In this document: one piece after another, positions 20,255 through 32,900 of the stretch | Layout: every line of letters starts with the position of its first letter | Numbering within the stretch: the first letter of the stretch is position 1 | Source of the DNA: Gloeopeniophorella convolvens | Taxonomy: Eukaryota > Basidiomycota > Agaricomycetes > Russulales | Direction of reading: 5' to 3' | Assembly (NCBI GenBank): GCA_022496205.1 | Contig: WTXD01000006.1 | Coordinates: forward strand, 248,001 to 312,000 | Length of the DNA: 64,000 nucleotides | Program-made: the position numbers and the translations under genes | Notes under the pieces: model-generated | Database searches by the model: none | The model's input: only the letters and a program-made list of their open reading frames with translations | What the model was told of the DNA's origin: nothing

Positions 20255-21538
20255 ATGTCCTCCTACTCCTCCTTCAACCCCTCCTCAGACCAGGATTCTG
20301 AATTCTACTCCGAGCCCGACGCGTCCCCCATCAAGCCCACCCCGCGCCGCCCCTCCGCCGCCGCCGCCGCCGCCGCCGCCGACGACACCGACGCCCCCGG
20401 CGGCGCCCTCGGCGCACCCACCGCCTTCGACGCCTACTTCCTCCACGCGTCCCAGCCCGCCCGCACCTCCGCCAACGTCTTTTCCCAGCTCGTCCCGCCC
20501 CTCTCCGCAGACGAGTACGCCGCGTCCCTCGCGCGCACCTTCTACCCACCCCCGCTCGCCGACGCCCCCGCGCGCCTCCTCGCCGCCCACGCCGCCCACA
20601 TCCCGCGCTACGCGCGCGAGCTCGCGGCCGGCTTCAACCTCCTCTTCCACGGGCTCGGCTCGAAGCGCGCCCCGCTCGCCGCCCTCGCCCGCGCGTGCGC
20701 GCGCTCCGCGCACGTCCTCGTCCTCAACGCGCACCTCCCCGCCTTTGCCCCGCGCGACGTGCTCGCCGCCCTCGCGCGCCTCCCGGGCGCGCCGCAGGGC
20801 GCGCCCGGCCTCGCGCGGTGGCTCGCCGCGCGCCCCGCGCGCCGGCTCGTGCTCGTTGTGCACAGCATCGACGCCGCGCCGCGTGCGCGTGCGCTGTTCG
20901 GCGCGCTCGCGGCGCTCCCGCGCGTCGCGCTCGCCGCGTCGGTCGACCGCCTCGCCGCGCCGCTGCTGCTCTGGACGTCCGCGGAGCTGCTCGCGCGCCG
21001 CTGGCTCTGGCACGACCTCACCACGCTCGCGCCGTACGACGCGGAGCTCGCGGGCGCGGACCCCGCGTCGCTGCGCGCGGCTGCGCGCGTGGGCGCGGGT
21101 GCGGGCGGGGCGGCGGATGGTGCAGGTGCAGGCGCGGCGGGGGCGGGCGGGCAGATGACGGAGACGGCGGCACAGCACGTGCTCGCGGCCGTCACGCAGC
21201 GCGCGCGCAAGCTGTTCGTGCTCATGGGCCGGCGGCAGCTCGCTGCGCTCGCGGACACGGTGGCCCCCGCCCCCGCCCCCGCCCCCGCGCGGGCGGGCGA
21301 CGCGGTGGCGGGGCAGGCGGCGATCGCGTACGACCTGCTGTTCAACCTCGCGCGGGACAATTTTGTCGCGACGAGCGACACGGCACTGCGCGCGCTGCTC
21401 GGCGAGTTCCGCGACCACGGGCTCGTGGCGACGGTCAGCACGGGCGCGATGGGCGCGGGCGAGACGCTGTGGATCCCGCTGCACAAGGAGCGGCTCGCGC
21501 GGCTGCTCGAGGGGCTGCAACAGGACGCTGCGCCGTAG
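20255..21538 (+). CDS. ORC2: origin recognition complex subunit 2
   Basis: Single exon of 427 aa, unusual among its intron-rich neighbours. The start was placed at MSSYSS; an in-frame upstream extension to 20105 lacks conservation. Family landmarks are YARELAAGFNLLFHGLGSKR (the degenerate ATPase-like core entry), VLVLNAHLPAF, RRLVLVVHSIDAAPRAR, LAASVDRLAAPLLLW and WLWHDLTTLAPYDAEL. A C-terminal winged-helix region follows (IAYDLLFNLARDNFVATSD, LLGEFRDHGLVAT, ETLWIPL). ORC marks replication origins. Base composition is extremely GC-rich, with Ala/Arg runs including an Ala-9 tract near residue 35 and a Pro-Ala repeat at about 21267-21290. As a result most other frames are open too. Confidence 0.93.
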   Translation: MSSYSSFNPSSDQDSEFYSEPDASPIKPTPRRPSAAAAAAAADDTDAPGGALGAPTAFDAYFLHASQPARTSANVFSQLVPPLSADEYAASLARTFYPPPLADAPARLLAAHAAHIPRYARELAAGFNLLFHGLGSKRAPLAALARACARSAHVLVLNAHLPAFAPRDVLAALARLPGAPQGAPGLARWLAARPARRLVLVVHSIDAAPRARALFGALAALPRVALAASVDRLAAPLLLWTSAELLARRWLWHDLTTLAPYDAELAGADPASLRAAARVGAGAGGAADGAGAGAAGAGGQMTETAAQHVLAAVTQRARKLFVLMGRRQLAALADTVAPAPAPAPARAGDAVAGQAAIAYDLLFNLARDNFVATSDTALRALLGEFRDHGLVATVSTGAMGAGETLWIPLHKERLARLLEGLQQDAAP

Positions 21539-21626
21539 CGCGGACTATTGAGTAGATTACGTGCAGAATGTGTACATCGTAGCGGGCAGACATTCCATAG
21601 GCGAGAAGCAGTCATATAGGGGGCAT

Positions 21627-23247
21627 TTAGTAAATGTAGGGGATAATGCGGTACGGTACGAGCTTCACATATCGGTGCCAGTCCTTCCCGTACCTGCGAC
21701 GCGCGTGAGATTAGTTGGTAGCAAAAGCATGGTTGGCACGTACTTCTTCTCGCAATTCTCGTCGTCGCGGCGCTGTCTGTGGATGAGGAGCACGCCAAAG
21801 TAGATCACGTAGAAGTAGGTCACGGGGGTGTCAAACCCGGTCGGGAGCGACCACGCGAGAGCCATCAAGATGTCGCCGCTGGAAACGATCAGCATGAGAA
21901 TGGTCGCGACAAAGTTGCGGAACGCACAAGTAGTTGGGGTGGCGCGAGCGACCCCACCAGCCAGAGGTGAGCAGCTTCGACCCACGCTCGGTCGTGATAT
22001 ATGTGAGATCTGTCCAACAAGGTCAATGTTCCGATCGGTATGTATCCAAGTCTCATGGACTGACTTTTGGGGTTGTTCCCATTACGGAACACGTTTTTCT
22101 CGTTGTTTGCGGTGCGGAAGATGTAATATCCAAGGAAATTCACACCGACGATGGCAGCGCTCTTTGCGTACCCGAGGTCCTTAGGGTTGAACGCGAGGTA
22201 GCGCGCCTGCAGAGAGTAGACAAAGGGAACCCAGAGCAGGTCGCCGACGGACAGCATGAAGCCGAAGCCGTCAGAGACGATGTCCATGGTCGTAAAAATG
22301 GCAGGCTGTGTGAGGCGATAAGTTGCCGCGAATCTGCGGACCCCGGACGTGGCGTACCTCGTTGTACAGAGCATCGATGATGTAGAGTCCCTGGAAGAAG
22401 AGGACGAGGAGCATCGAGTCCGTGACGTGACCCGCAAGGCGGGTGGCCTGTTCGCAAGCCATGCTGATGTCGATCAGCAACCAGAGGATCATCCCTGGGC
22501 GCAGCTCGTTGAACGACTTGACATCGAGGGACCCAACGGTCGGGTTCAGCTCGCGTCCGATGTAGAACTTTGCAGAGGCATTAGTGGTGGGAAGGGGGGA
22601 AGTAGATGATAACACACGTCGTAGATCGGGTTTCCGCTGTTGCCGCCAAGGGCCAGCAACTTTCCCTGCTGGAAGGAGAGCGCATACCAAAGGAGGCCCT
22701 GGAGGACGGACATCGACAGGGCAGCGCTGGTGAAGCCGATCCAGTGATCATAGAAGAAGGTGAACGACTCGACGCCGAAACGCAGGATGTAACCGGTCGA
22801 AAGACCCAGGGCGAGAAGACAGGTAGAAAACGCTGTCGTGGAACCATTGAATTATTGATAAATGGTCACAGAATCCGAAATCGTACCATTGATTTTATAT
22901 TTCTGGTGTTTCCCATTGCGCAGCTGGGATCCCTGTACCCAGTCGCCCGGGAGGACTGCCCATGCCACGACGCAGAACGCGTACCAGCTGTAGTAGAGCG
23001 TAAAGGCCTTTGGATCCCAGAGCTTCCACCAAAAGGCAGGATCGGTAACCGCCTGCTGGAGAGACGGGAGGAGGGTAGGGATAGGAGGCGGGCACGCGCC
23101 GGAAGACTCGTTGCACGCGAAATAAAGAGCATAGGCGAGGAAGGGCACGCCGAATGTGATCGCAAACGCGCCTGGGGGACCGAGAAACTCGTAGGAGGTC
23201 GTCCTTGGGTTGAGGGGTGGCGAGTCTGAGCGTTTGGAGGAGGCCAT
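21627..23247 (-). CDS. ERG24: delta(14)-sterol reductase (C-14 sterol reductase)
   Basis: Seven exons (23247-22887, 22832-22618, 22567-22358, 22305-22065, 22009-21928, 21878-21744, 21693-21627) give 436 aa. The multi-pass ER enzyme reduces the C14-15 double bond of ergosterol intermediates with NADPH. The N-terminus [18 protein letters not shown] and the SSGACPP loop are typical of ERG24/lamin B receptor-type reductases. Later come [56 protein letters not shown] and [17 protein letters not shown], ending RIIPYIY. The usual Trp after GD in the HPNY motif is Ile here. The gene is divergent from the Ser-rich gene at 23480. Confidence 0.95.
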
Positions 23248-23479
23248 GGTGGATGTTCCCACTCAAGAAATGGTGCGATGGTCTGAGTCGGGCGCGTCAA
23301 CTGCGGGGGCGCGTCACCCGCGCACGTGATGTGTCCGAGAAAGGCAGGTGCCTGCGGCTGGATACGCGAGGGCGGGCCGGGGTCTTCCGGGGGTCGGTTC
23401 CGCCGACCGCGCTCGCTCGTTGCACCGTGCTCAACCGCGTCCGCTCCCCCGCCACCCCCACCGGCATGCCCACGTCCTT

Positions 23480-25526
23480 ATGGGCTTCTTCTCCTCCAGA
23501 CGACACCACGAAAACGATGCATTTATTGACACCGCTACCGCCCAATCAAAGGAAGCCGCCACCACCAGCCCTGGGGTCATCCGCTCGCGCTTTGTTCGTC
23601 ACACCTCTGTTTCTTCCGTCGCCCCCTTTGCTTGTTACTGACCCTCGTTCTGGAGCAGTATGGGAAGAATAAGGGCAAGGGACGCGAGACCGATGGTTCC
23701 CCCCTCTTTGAGGCCCACTCCCCGTTGGCGGAGTCGAGGACTGAGCTCAACTTGTCTCACACTTCCCCAACGGTTAACAGCCGTCGCCTCCCAAGGGACG
23801 GTCCCATGCGGAGCGTGTCCGAATCGGTCCTCAATATGCATACATCCTCTGCACACCAAGCGTCGAGAAGCCCGGGGCAGAGCAATCCGCGCCCGTCCAC
23901 TGATGCTATCACGCGCGTCTCTTCCTCAATCTCACGCGCCTTCTTTGCTGACTTAACGGGACTTAACGCTCTACAGTGTCATGCTAGCACAACGTCTGAC
24001 TGAGTTGGCTTCGGCTAATGCTGAGGGACTGCTCGAGTACGTGGCATTTACGTTCCCGGTCGGCTGCCCCGGATTGAAGTGCAAGCATCTGTCAGCGACG
24101 ATGAATACAGGCTGCTGCGACAGAACCTCTTCGAGCGGCTGGGGAAAGCAGAGATACCGAAGGAGACTCCCGTAGTCCCAACGGCTGGGCCCAGTCGGCC
24201 TCTCCCTGCCAGTGCGTTGCGCTCTGCTTATCTTGCCTCAAGTTTCTGACCTCCGTTGCTGGCAGCCCCACTACGCGCCGACTCTGTTCGCTCGCCTTCG
24301 GTGCAGTCCAGGGCAACCGTATCATCCGCCGTGTCTGGGCTTCTCAGGCGTGCCACCGGACGAAGAAACGGGACGACCGATACGGACACCCTTCACAGTG
24401 ATTCGAATAGCGTTTTCTCTGTCGGCTCGAATTCACCAAATACCTTTACGCGACGTCTCCTTCGAATGCCACTGTCAAAGCACCGCAGCGAGGCCTCTTT
24501 ACGAACCGAACGATCCCCCTCCACTCCCGACAATATCTCTGTCACGTCACCGACGGCTGGCCGCGGTAGACCCGAAGACGCAGACGCTTCTAGGACACCC
24601 TCTATCTCTCGATCCTCCACCACGCGGAGCAAGCGTCGGGCACCACCCCCACCATCTGCCTTCCACGCCCGAATCAACGGGTCCGAGCCCAAGCGCATAC
24701 ATTCAATATTGGACGATGCACTCGACGACGAGGACCTGAGGTCCTCGAAAGAGATTCGCGCACAGATCGAAGCCATTGAGGCTGAAGGGCGCCGACTCAT
24801 GGACGCGTTCAATGGTCTCGAGCTCAGCGCTCTGACACGGAAGTCCCGGGGTAACCAGATCCCTGCGCTCCCGTCGTCAGGTCTCTTCCCTCAAAGCCCG
24901 CAAGACGGGATGGAATCTCTTGATTCGACGTGGACTTTCCAGGGATCACTCCAGCCACCCAGGGATGCTGATGGACTGTCCCTACGGTCTACAACTTCCA
25001 ATGGAACCAGTCTATCTGCACACCGCTCGCCGATACGCGGAGCCCGGACGACGCCAAATTCACCACTGGTTTCCCAACCTGTCTCGCTTGGCCGCAAGTC
25101 TTCATTTTCATCTGTCTCGTCACGGGGGCGTGGCGGCCCACCAGCGGGGCACCTCATTTACCATCTTTGCCAGCTTCCCTAGGGCGGCTGGGAATTGGCA
25201 GTTCATCTAGTGTGAACCTCACACGGAGCGCTGGACATTTACCTTTGGCACCGGTCGTGGAAGGTGACAGCCGCGAGTCGATTGAAGCGCACGCGCGACA
25301 TCTGCGTGTGGACACGTCGCCGTCAGGACCGCAAGGACTGTCGACGCTGTCTCCAAGGCGAAACGATGTGATCGGAGACGACGCGGACATAGCGGCGCTG
25401 GAGGTGGAGATGACTGAGATTCGGCGCAGACGGGCAGAGGTGATGGGGCGGTACGAGGAGCGGCTGAGCTACCTGCGGGCGAAGCTGAAGGGAGCTGAGC
25501 TTCATGAAAAGTTGCTGCGGCGGTAG
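23480..25526 (+). CDS. Ser-rich protein with C-terminal coiled coil, uncharacterised
   Basis: Multi-exon gene starting MGFFSSRRHHEND (exon 1, 23480-23593; exon 2 from 23659). A conserved core follows: VMLAQRLTELASANAEGLL joined to DDDEYRLLRQNLFERLGKAE by an intron ending at about 24097. The rest is Ser/Thr/Pro-rich and probably disordered. A coiled coil ends the protein (ALEVEMTEIRRRRAEVMG, then EERLSYLRAKLKGAE). Two junctions are uncertain. The end of exon 2 (about 23900-23980) needs either a weak GT or a GC donor. At 25130-25173 a frame change requires a 44-nt intron or reflects a sequence error. I recognise no function. Confidence 0.7.
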
Positions 25527-25776
25527 ATGGATGATATACCCTGCTGCAGCTGTGCGGAATACTTATACCCTGGATTACTACTAAGTACTAGCTACTGTAC
25601 GTACTACTTTGAGGATGGTCGAGCGGGTAATGATCGCATTGTTCTGTCTCGGCTGGCGGGCCGGTGCCGAGGGGCCGGCTGGCTTGATTGGTGCAGCTCA
25701 CAACTGGAAACACGCAAAGAGACGCGCCCGCTCGACCACTCAGCCTCTCTTTCACAGGGCGTCCATCTCCCCGTCG

Positions 25777-28700
25777 ATGGCAAGTCAACAGCCCTCAGAC
25801 CCATTCAACGACGACGACACCCCGCAGGCCAGCCCGGTGCCCTCCACCCCCACATACGGCTCTAGACTTCCCATCCATAGATCCGTCAGCCACGGGTCGC
25901 AGTCATGGTCTGCCACCGAGATTCCGCAGCACCACAACATCGGCACGTCCTACTCCTCGCAGTACACGCGCCCCGTCTCCCCCAGCCCACGACGCAAGCC
26001 CCTCAACAGGAGTTCCTCCGCACACAACAGTAGACGTCCACCCATGCGCAGCACCTCTATAGGCAGTTCGCGCGCGCACGGTCGCGATCGCGACGGCGGC
26101 CTACTCAGCGAGGACGACGAGGATAGCTCGGATGAGCGTACTCCGGGCGCGGAGGAAGAGGAAGAGGAAGATGCGCGTGGCAAAAGGGCGGCGCCAGCGG
26201 ACACCTCTGGCAACGATGGCAACGATGATGACGCAGGCGACGAGGAGGAGGAGGACCCGATCACGCTCAAGGACCGCCAGTCGCTCATCAACGTCGAGCA
26301 TCCCTTTGGTCTTCCCATATGGAAGCCCGCGCTGTACAAGAAGTCTCGCTCGGTCACCCGCTACGCCGACCAGGCGCTCCACTCCATCCCGTCCGCGCAG
26401 GCAGAGCGTCATCTGCTCCCGGGCAACATCCTCTGGACGGTGCTGTTTGGCTGGTGGCTCGCGCTGGTATGCATCACCGTCTCGGCTCTGCTCTGGCTCG
26501 TGCCCAGGGGCGGGAAGCGCTACGCCTCTCTGGTGTTCGGGCTCGGATGGTACCTCGCATGGCCGTTTGGCAAGTACCTCGAAGGTCACTCGGATGACAT
26601 GGATCAAGACGGAGACAAGGACGAGGAGAGAGCGGCGTCGCAGGATGGCGCGACCCACACGCAGAACGTCTCTGAGAGCGAGACGGTTCGCGGGGCATCC
26701 TATGCGCAAGCCGGGAAGAGGAGGACGCGTCGGCGCAAGGAGGATCTACAATCCGTCGCACGACCCTGGAACCCTTGCCCGAGCATACTCAGAGCGACTC
26801 CTGGTCAGAGGTCCATATTCCCACAGAGAGCACATCCCTGCTTGCGAAGCACCAAGGCAACGGGGTCCCGCTCGCGCCATCCAAATCGTACGGCGCAACG
26901 TACGCATCCGTAACAGGCGAACCTATCAAAATAACCGGGACCGAGGAAATCGTCGGGCGCATCTGCTTCTGGCTGGCGCTGGTCACCATTATTGCGCCAC
27001 TGATGCTGCTGGTATGCAGCATATGCTGGGCTCTGATCATTGCCATCCCTATGGCCAAGCTCAACTGGGCCCTGATCAAGTACCTTTTCAAGCACCCAAC
27101 AAGCATCCGGTTCTGTTCGGCTCCGTCAATTGTCTACCTACCCGCCGAGGCAACTTCCCCCGAGCAGGCTCGAGAGAACGGGGGGGCTTCCCCGCCGATG
27201 AGAGTCAAGCCCAGGCTCGCGGCTGGTCAAGACGCACCGTCCGGTGTGCCGTCCTCCAAGGTGCTCCTCTGCATTTACCGCGCGGTCGGCTTGCAGTTCT
27301 ACAAGTACACGATCGGCGGTGTCAACATTTTCTTCGTCAACCTGCTCCCCATCGTTTTCTTCGTCATCTTCGACGGGTTGTTCATCTGTCCGCTTGTCGA
27401 AGAGCGCGAGCGTGCGGGCCAGCATATCCCTGCCTTCCTTGCTTTCATAAGCTCTCGGATCCTCGTTTTCCTGCTTTCCCTGCTCAGCGTTATTCCGCTG
27501 TCCTACTTCATCGGGATGGCGGTTGCGTCCATCTCTGCGCAATCTTCCATTGGGATGGGTGCAGTGATAAATGCAACCTTCGGTTCCATTATCGAGATCA
27601 TCCTGTACGGATTTGCGTTGACGGAAGGCAAAGGCCGCCTCGTGGAAGGTTCCATCGTGGGGAGCTTGTTGGCCGGCGTCCTGCTCATGCCGGGCGTGAG
27701 TATGGTCAGCGGTGCAGTGCGGCGGAAAGAGCAAAAATTCAATGCGAAGAGCGCTGGTGTCACCAGCACTATGCTCATCATGGCCATCATCGGAACGCTC
27801 ACACCAACGCTGTTTTATCAAACCTACGGCAACGTGCGTTCTAGCGTCCTCATGTCGCGTTTCCACTCCAATTGACATGTTCGTTGCCACATTAATAGTT
27901 TCAGCTAGTGTGCGAAGGCTGTCCTGATCAGACAACGCCGGCCGGTGCCCCGTGGACATGCCAGCATTGCTCGTACAGGCACCCAGACCCCGTGGACGAC
28001 CCATTCTACCAGTCGACAGTGAAGACGCTCATGTACTTCTGTGCCGCCATCCTTCTCTTCGTGAGTCTCTGCGCCCTTCACACGCCGCGGCTTCTGACAT
28101 AGCGGTGCGCGTTCATCAGTCGTATGTCCTCGGCCTTTGGTTCTCGCTTCGCACGCATGCCTCGCAGATCTGGCAGAACCCCCAGCAGCTGCTGCACCCC
28201 CACGAGTCGGGGCGTATGTCCCTGTACCACAAGATCGTCCCGCCGTCCAATTTCATTCCTGGCGTGGCGGGCGCCGTCTCGCACCGCGGCGTGCTGCGTC
28301 ACAAGTCGAGCTTCGCCGGCACGGACGCGAGCAACCCACCCTCGCGCAGCATCACCCCGGCGCCTCGGAATCTCGAGGTCCCCTCCGTGGATTCAGCTGC
28401 CGTCTCGCCCTCCGTACCCTCCACCTCTGCGCGCCGCATCTCGTACGTCGACCAGCAGGCACCGCCCACCCCCGTCCCGTTTGCGCCAATCCTCGAGAGC
28501 GTCGACCACGCGCTGAAGGACACCGGCCTGCAACCTGTGCAATACGCGCCTGACGATTTCACGCGTGCGGTTGCGGTCGCCACCGTATCGGCGTTGCGGC
28601 ACCAACAGGTACACGCGCGGCGGGTGAGGAGTGGGTTGCTGAGCGGCGAAGAAGGGGAAGAGTCGGGCGGGCATGGCGGGCACGATGCGCCATCGTGGAG

Positions 28701-29548
28701 CCGTATGACGAGCGCGAGCGTTCTGTTGGCGTGCACCGCGCTGTACGCCATCATTGCGGGTAGGCAAATTCCATGCTACCTTTGGTGTTGCATGCATGTT
28801 GACCATCGCGGATCCTCGCTTGCAGAACTGCTGGTGGAAGTCGTGGACGTCGTCCTGAACGGCTCGGGCATCGACGAGAAGTTCCTCGGTATCACGCTCT
28901 TTGCGCTCGTTCCCAACACGACCGAATTCATGAACGCCGTGTCGTTCGCCATGAACGGCAACATTGCTCTCAGGTACGCTCTCACCCACGCTTGAGCTAA
29001 GGATCTGGGAGACTGAGCGGCGCACACACGCACACAGCATGGAAATCGGCTCTGCGTATGCACTGCAGGTGTGCCTGCTGCAAATTCCCGCGATGGTTGC
29101 GTTCTCGGCATGGTACGACCCCACCGAGATGGGCAAGATTGCGGATACCTTCACGTATGCACGCGTGCATTCTATCTGCGCGCCCCAAGTCGTACTAATG
29201 GCCCACCTTTTTTTTTTTACCAGGCTGATTTTCCCCCGCTGGGACGTGATCGTCATCATCCTGTCCATCTTCCTGTTGACGTACACGTACATCGAGGCCA
29301 AGGCCAACTATCACCGCGGGAGCATCCTGATTTTGAGGTACGCTCGCCCCCTGATCCGCAGACGAGGACTCGGTCTGACAGCTCGCTCGGCGCCCTGCAG
29401 CTACCTCGTGCTCACCGCCGGGTTCTTCTTTGCGCCACATCACACAGGGGCCGCCCCTGAGGAGCAGCTCACGACCGTCTTCGGCCCCACCGTCACCGTG
29501 CGCTCGCTCACCGAGTCCGTGCGCCTGTTCTGGACCGCCGCGCCCTGA
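25777..29548 (+). CDS. VNX1: vacuolar cation/H+ exchanger, large Vnx1-type member of the CAX family
   Basis: Eight exons (25777-26667, 26721-27833, 27905-28060, 28120-28759, 28826-28973, 29038-29154, 29224-29337, 29401-29548) give about 1108 aa. The N-terminus is long, Ser-rich and acidic. Next is the Vnx1-type region [20 protein letters not shown] with paired membrane helices. The exchanger has two inverted repeats: first [16 protein letters not shown] with [17 protein letters not shown], second [20 protein letters not shown] with [18 protein letters not shown]. These match the alpha-repeat acidic sites of Ca2+ or monovalent cation/H+ antiporters. Between the repeats is a CEGC...CQHC zinc-ribbon-like loop. 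The intron at 26668-26720 is inferred from a frame change. The substrate (K+/Na+ or Ca2+) is uncertain. Confidence 0.88.
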
Positions 29549-29969
29549 GCACTACCAACCGATTCCCTATGGAATGGCCATACCGTCAGCCGCTATGTGG
29601 ATCAACTGCCACGCAGATAATTACCCAGCACGCGGAACGGCAACACCACTTCTCTGCCCCGGACTGTTCGTAAATTATACCTTAGCATGCATACCGCGCC
29701 CCGCCCCGGCGTTGACGATCGTTCATGACCACGTATTACCTCTTTGTTCCCTCCCTTCCACATCTCTCCGTATTTCGCAAATGTGGCGCTTGTATATAAT
29801 GCATTCCTGTCTGTCAATTTAAGTATGTTGCACCTTCCTCTCCCGCTCCTCACTCAAACGCATGCGTGGGTGATGGCAAAGGGATAGATACGTCATGATG
29901 CTGGATGAGATCGGTGCACTTGTTGCTACAATGGTGATACTTGGTACATTTCGCTTCGTTTGGGCACGC
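29549..29969. other. convergent intergenic region, no gene seen
   Basis: These 421 bp lie between the stops of the exchanger gene (+) and DDB1 (-). The sequence is less GC-rich than its surroundings and presumably holds both 3' UTRs. No RNA gene is apparent. Confidence 0.5.
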
Positions 29970-32900
29970 TCAATGCAGCGCCTGCAGCGCCTCCAACGTC
30001 TGCCGGATCTCGCCGTAGCTCTGCTTGAGCCGCTCCGGCTCGCTGCCGCCCTCGAGCACGGTGCGCGTCGCGCGCGACGGGTGCTCGTGCTCGAGGAAGC
30101 GCTCGAGGTAGTCCCCGTCGAGGAAGCCGTACGCCGCCGCGTCCGCGTCGCTCTTGCCCCACGCGCCCGCGGGCGCGCGGTGCTTCGCGTGCCCTGCGTG
30201 CGCAATCTCGGACACGACCTTGCCCAGGTTGCGCTCGAGCGCAGACAAGTGCAGCGAGAGCTCCGGGCTCGCGTCGATGATCACGCCGATGCGGCCCGAG
30301 CTGGTGAAGAAGAGTAGCTTGGGTGTGAGCGCGATGTCGGACGCTGTGTCACTCGAGGTCATAGAGCCTGTCAGGCAGCACCTGAGTATGTGAGATGCTT
30401 TAATGATGGTTAAACCCGTACCTTGGACAAACTTGTTCACGACGTCGCCCAAGTTGTAGAACCCGTCGCGATCGAGGGTGGTCTTTGTCTCTCCTCGTTG
30501 TATGGTGTAGGTGAAGAGGTTGCAATCGCTCTGTATGTGACTGTCGGACTTCCGTCAGGTCAACACAAGGAAAGACTGACATTTGCACCGATGATGGTGT
30601 CCCGGTCCAGCGATTCAACCGAGACAGGCCAGAGAGGACTAAAGTCCTTGGCTACCGATTCCAATCGCATCCTAGAGTCTTCGTGCTCGACGAGGTCCAC
30701 GACGGAGACTGAGCAGATCGCGTCTCCGACAAATAGCCTAGATTCGCGGGCAGCGAGGCTTGTGACGAGGTAGTTATGATTCCAGCGTGCGACGACCGAA
30801 AGATCTCCGCCGTCAAGCTTGTATACGGAAATCTGAAGCAGCCGCGCGTCAGACAAGGTAAGCGAGCTAGCAAGGGTGCTCACAGAAGGGCCTATGGCAG
30901 CCGCCAACAACCCCTTCACACACGCCAACGCATAGACACATCCATTGGCATCGATTTCCGCAAGTTTCTTCAGTTCGCGTTTTCCGGATGCGTCTAAAAG
31001 GGGCTCCGTCGTGAAGAGGAGAACGCGGCCCTGACTCGGTTCCCTCTCCTCCGGCCTGAAGAAAACCGTGCCGACGCAGATAACGGAGTCTCCTCCTGGT
31101 AATGGCAGCGAAGTAATCGCTGTGATCTCTTCGTCGGGCTGGCAGGTGAATTGACCTAGGGCTGGTAACGGTACATTCGTGGGTGCATGCAGAGGGAGCG
31201 GGCGGTCCACGAACCATCGAAAGTCTTGTCGTCCAACAGCTTCAGGCTGCTAGTGGAAGATTCGATGTCCCCAACACGCCCGGGGTCATTCCGAACGCAT
31301 GCTACCGCGAACGCGCGGAGACGCTCGTCATATACAAGGCGGCGGGGGTTGTCCAAGCCTAGAGGAACCTATCATACGAATATTCAGCTACTTGACGCGT
31401 AGATCCTGGGGCCTGCATACGGTTCGGATGTGCATCTTGTCGATGTCCCGCACCGACCCAACTACGAGTCCGGAGGGTGTGGCCAAGAGTAGAGAAGATG
31501 TCCATGTCGAAGTGTTGATCCTGGCACTCGCAGAGACATTCTGATCAGTGCCTAGGTCAGCTGCTTGATCACGTATATTTGATAAAGCGCTCACCTTGAG
31601 CAGGACGGACGAGTGTTGGAGGGACCCTTTCTCCAAGTAGAATAGAGCTGCCCTGCCTCCGTTGGCGAAGACGACTCTCGTTTCACCAAGCTCGAATGGT
31701 GTCATACCCACAGGTTCTGTCCCCAACGAGAACACCCGCTTGTCCACCAATGAGCCTTTCGTGATCGCATAGGCAACGAGTGTCCCGTCACGCAATCCGA
31801 TCAGTAAATGAGGCGCGTTGCCAAAGTCGTGCAGGAGAAGTGAGCGTGGAAGAGAAGGGAGGGAGATGGAGGTACAGGCAGGCTCAAGGTATGAGTCACC
31901 CGAGGCGACAACAAGGAGATCGACGGTGCGTGTGGACCAGAACGCCACGGCGATGTATAGAGAGAACATCTTTGTAGAATCGAGTGGCGTGCATGAGATT
32001 GCAGAGACTTCCTCTCGCACGTCCTTATACCTAGAGATGAAACACACAAGATAGAAACATGATGGCACAGTGCATCGAACGACGCACTTACCGGAAGAGC
32101 TGGATTACGTTATTGTCGTCCAGGTTCAGAACGACGAGGCGCTTCCCGCTCAACGCCACCACGAACTGACTTGGATTCAGCGCAGCTGTGACTATATTGC
32201 GCCCAGCCCAGTCACCGCCTTGATCGTTTGGAGTCCATGAGCTCACGACGCTGTAAGTCTGCAGAGCCTCGTCATATCCCAGCAGCGACACCCGCTTTTC
32301 GGTGACCTGCACGATGAGCGATGAGTCTTCGTAAGCCGTCCTCCCAGCGGCGTTTTTGGTCCGCAGCGCAACATTCAGTACGGCGAGGGTGGGAGAAGCG
32401 TCGAAGCCTGAAGCTTGCACTGTAACCACCGAGACTTTGTCTGGTCGGTCAAGATGAAGTAGTGTTGTCTCATTAGCATTGGTCGCGAGGATGTGCGTAT
32501 CGTGGCTGGAAAGAAGAGTCGTAAGCCAACACACATAGAGGTAGACATAGACACATACGGGTCGTGGAAGCGGGGCCGTATCGGCCAAACGTTGCTGAAC
32601 CCACCCAGCCCCTCCACGGTGGCCACACTCTGGAAATCTGCGCCATTCTGTATGACGCGCAAGCTCCCTGAGCTCGTGCCGCCCGAAGCAGTCACGATGC
32701 GCGGCTAGGAACCTTGTTCAGCAAACTCACAAGACGATCCTCGAGGGCTCACCTGTCCGCTCCCGTCCACGTCTGCGAGTACTGCATCCAAGATGGGGCC
32801 AATGTTTTGCCATGTGTCTATCACCTCGATGAAAGTGCCGCTTGTTGCAACTACGCGCCCACCACCTTCCTTGTCTACCGTCGCAGCACGACCCTTTCCC

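Noticed and set aside
19768..20256. 162-codon open stretch on the minus strand before ORC2
   Set aside because: No family features, overlaps the ORC2 5' end and promoter, and composition is that of random GC-rich DNA.
20285..21520. Long minus-strand open frames (up to 411 codons) opposite ORC2
   Set aside because: Arg/Gly/Glu-rich mirror of a GC-rich coding sequence; the plus strand matches ORC2 clearly.
26600..26775. Broken (pseudogene) cation exchanger
   Set aside because: A 53-nt intron at 26668-26720 joins the frames and all later exons are intact.
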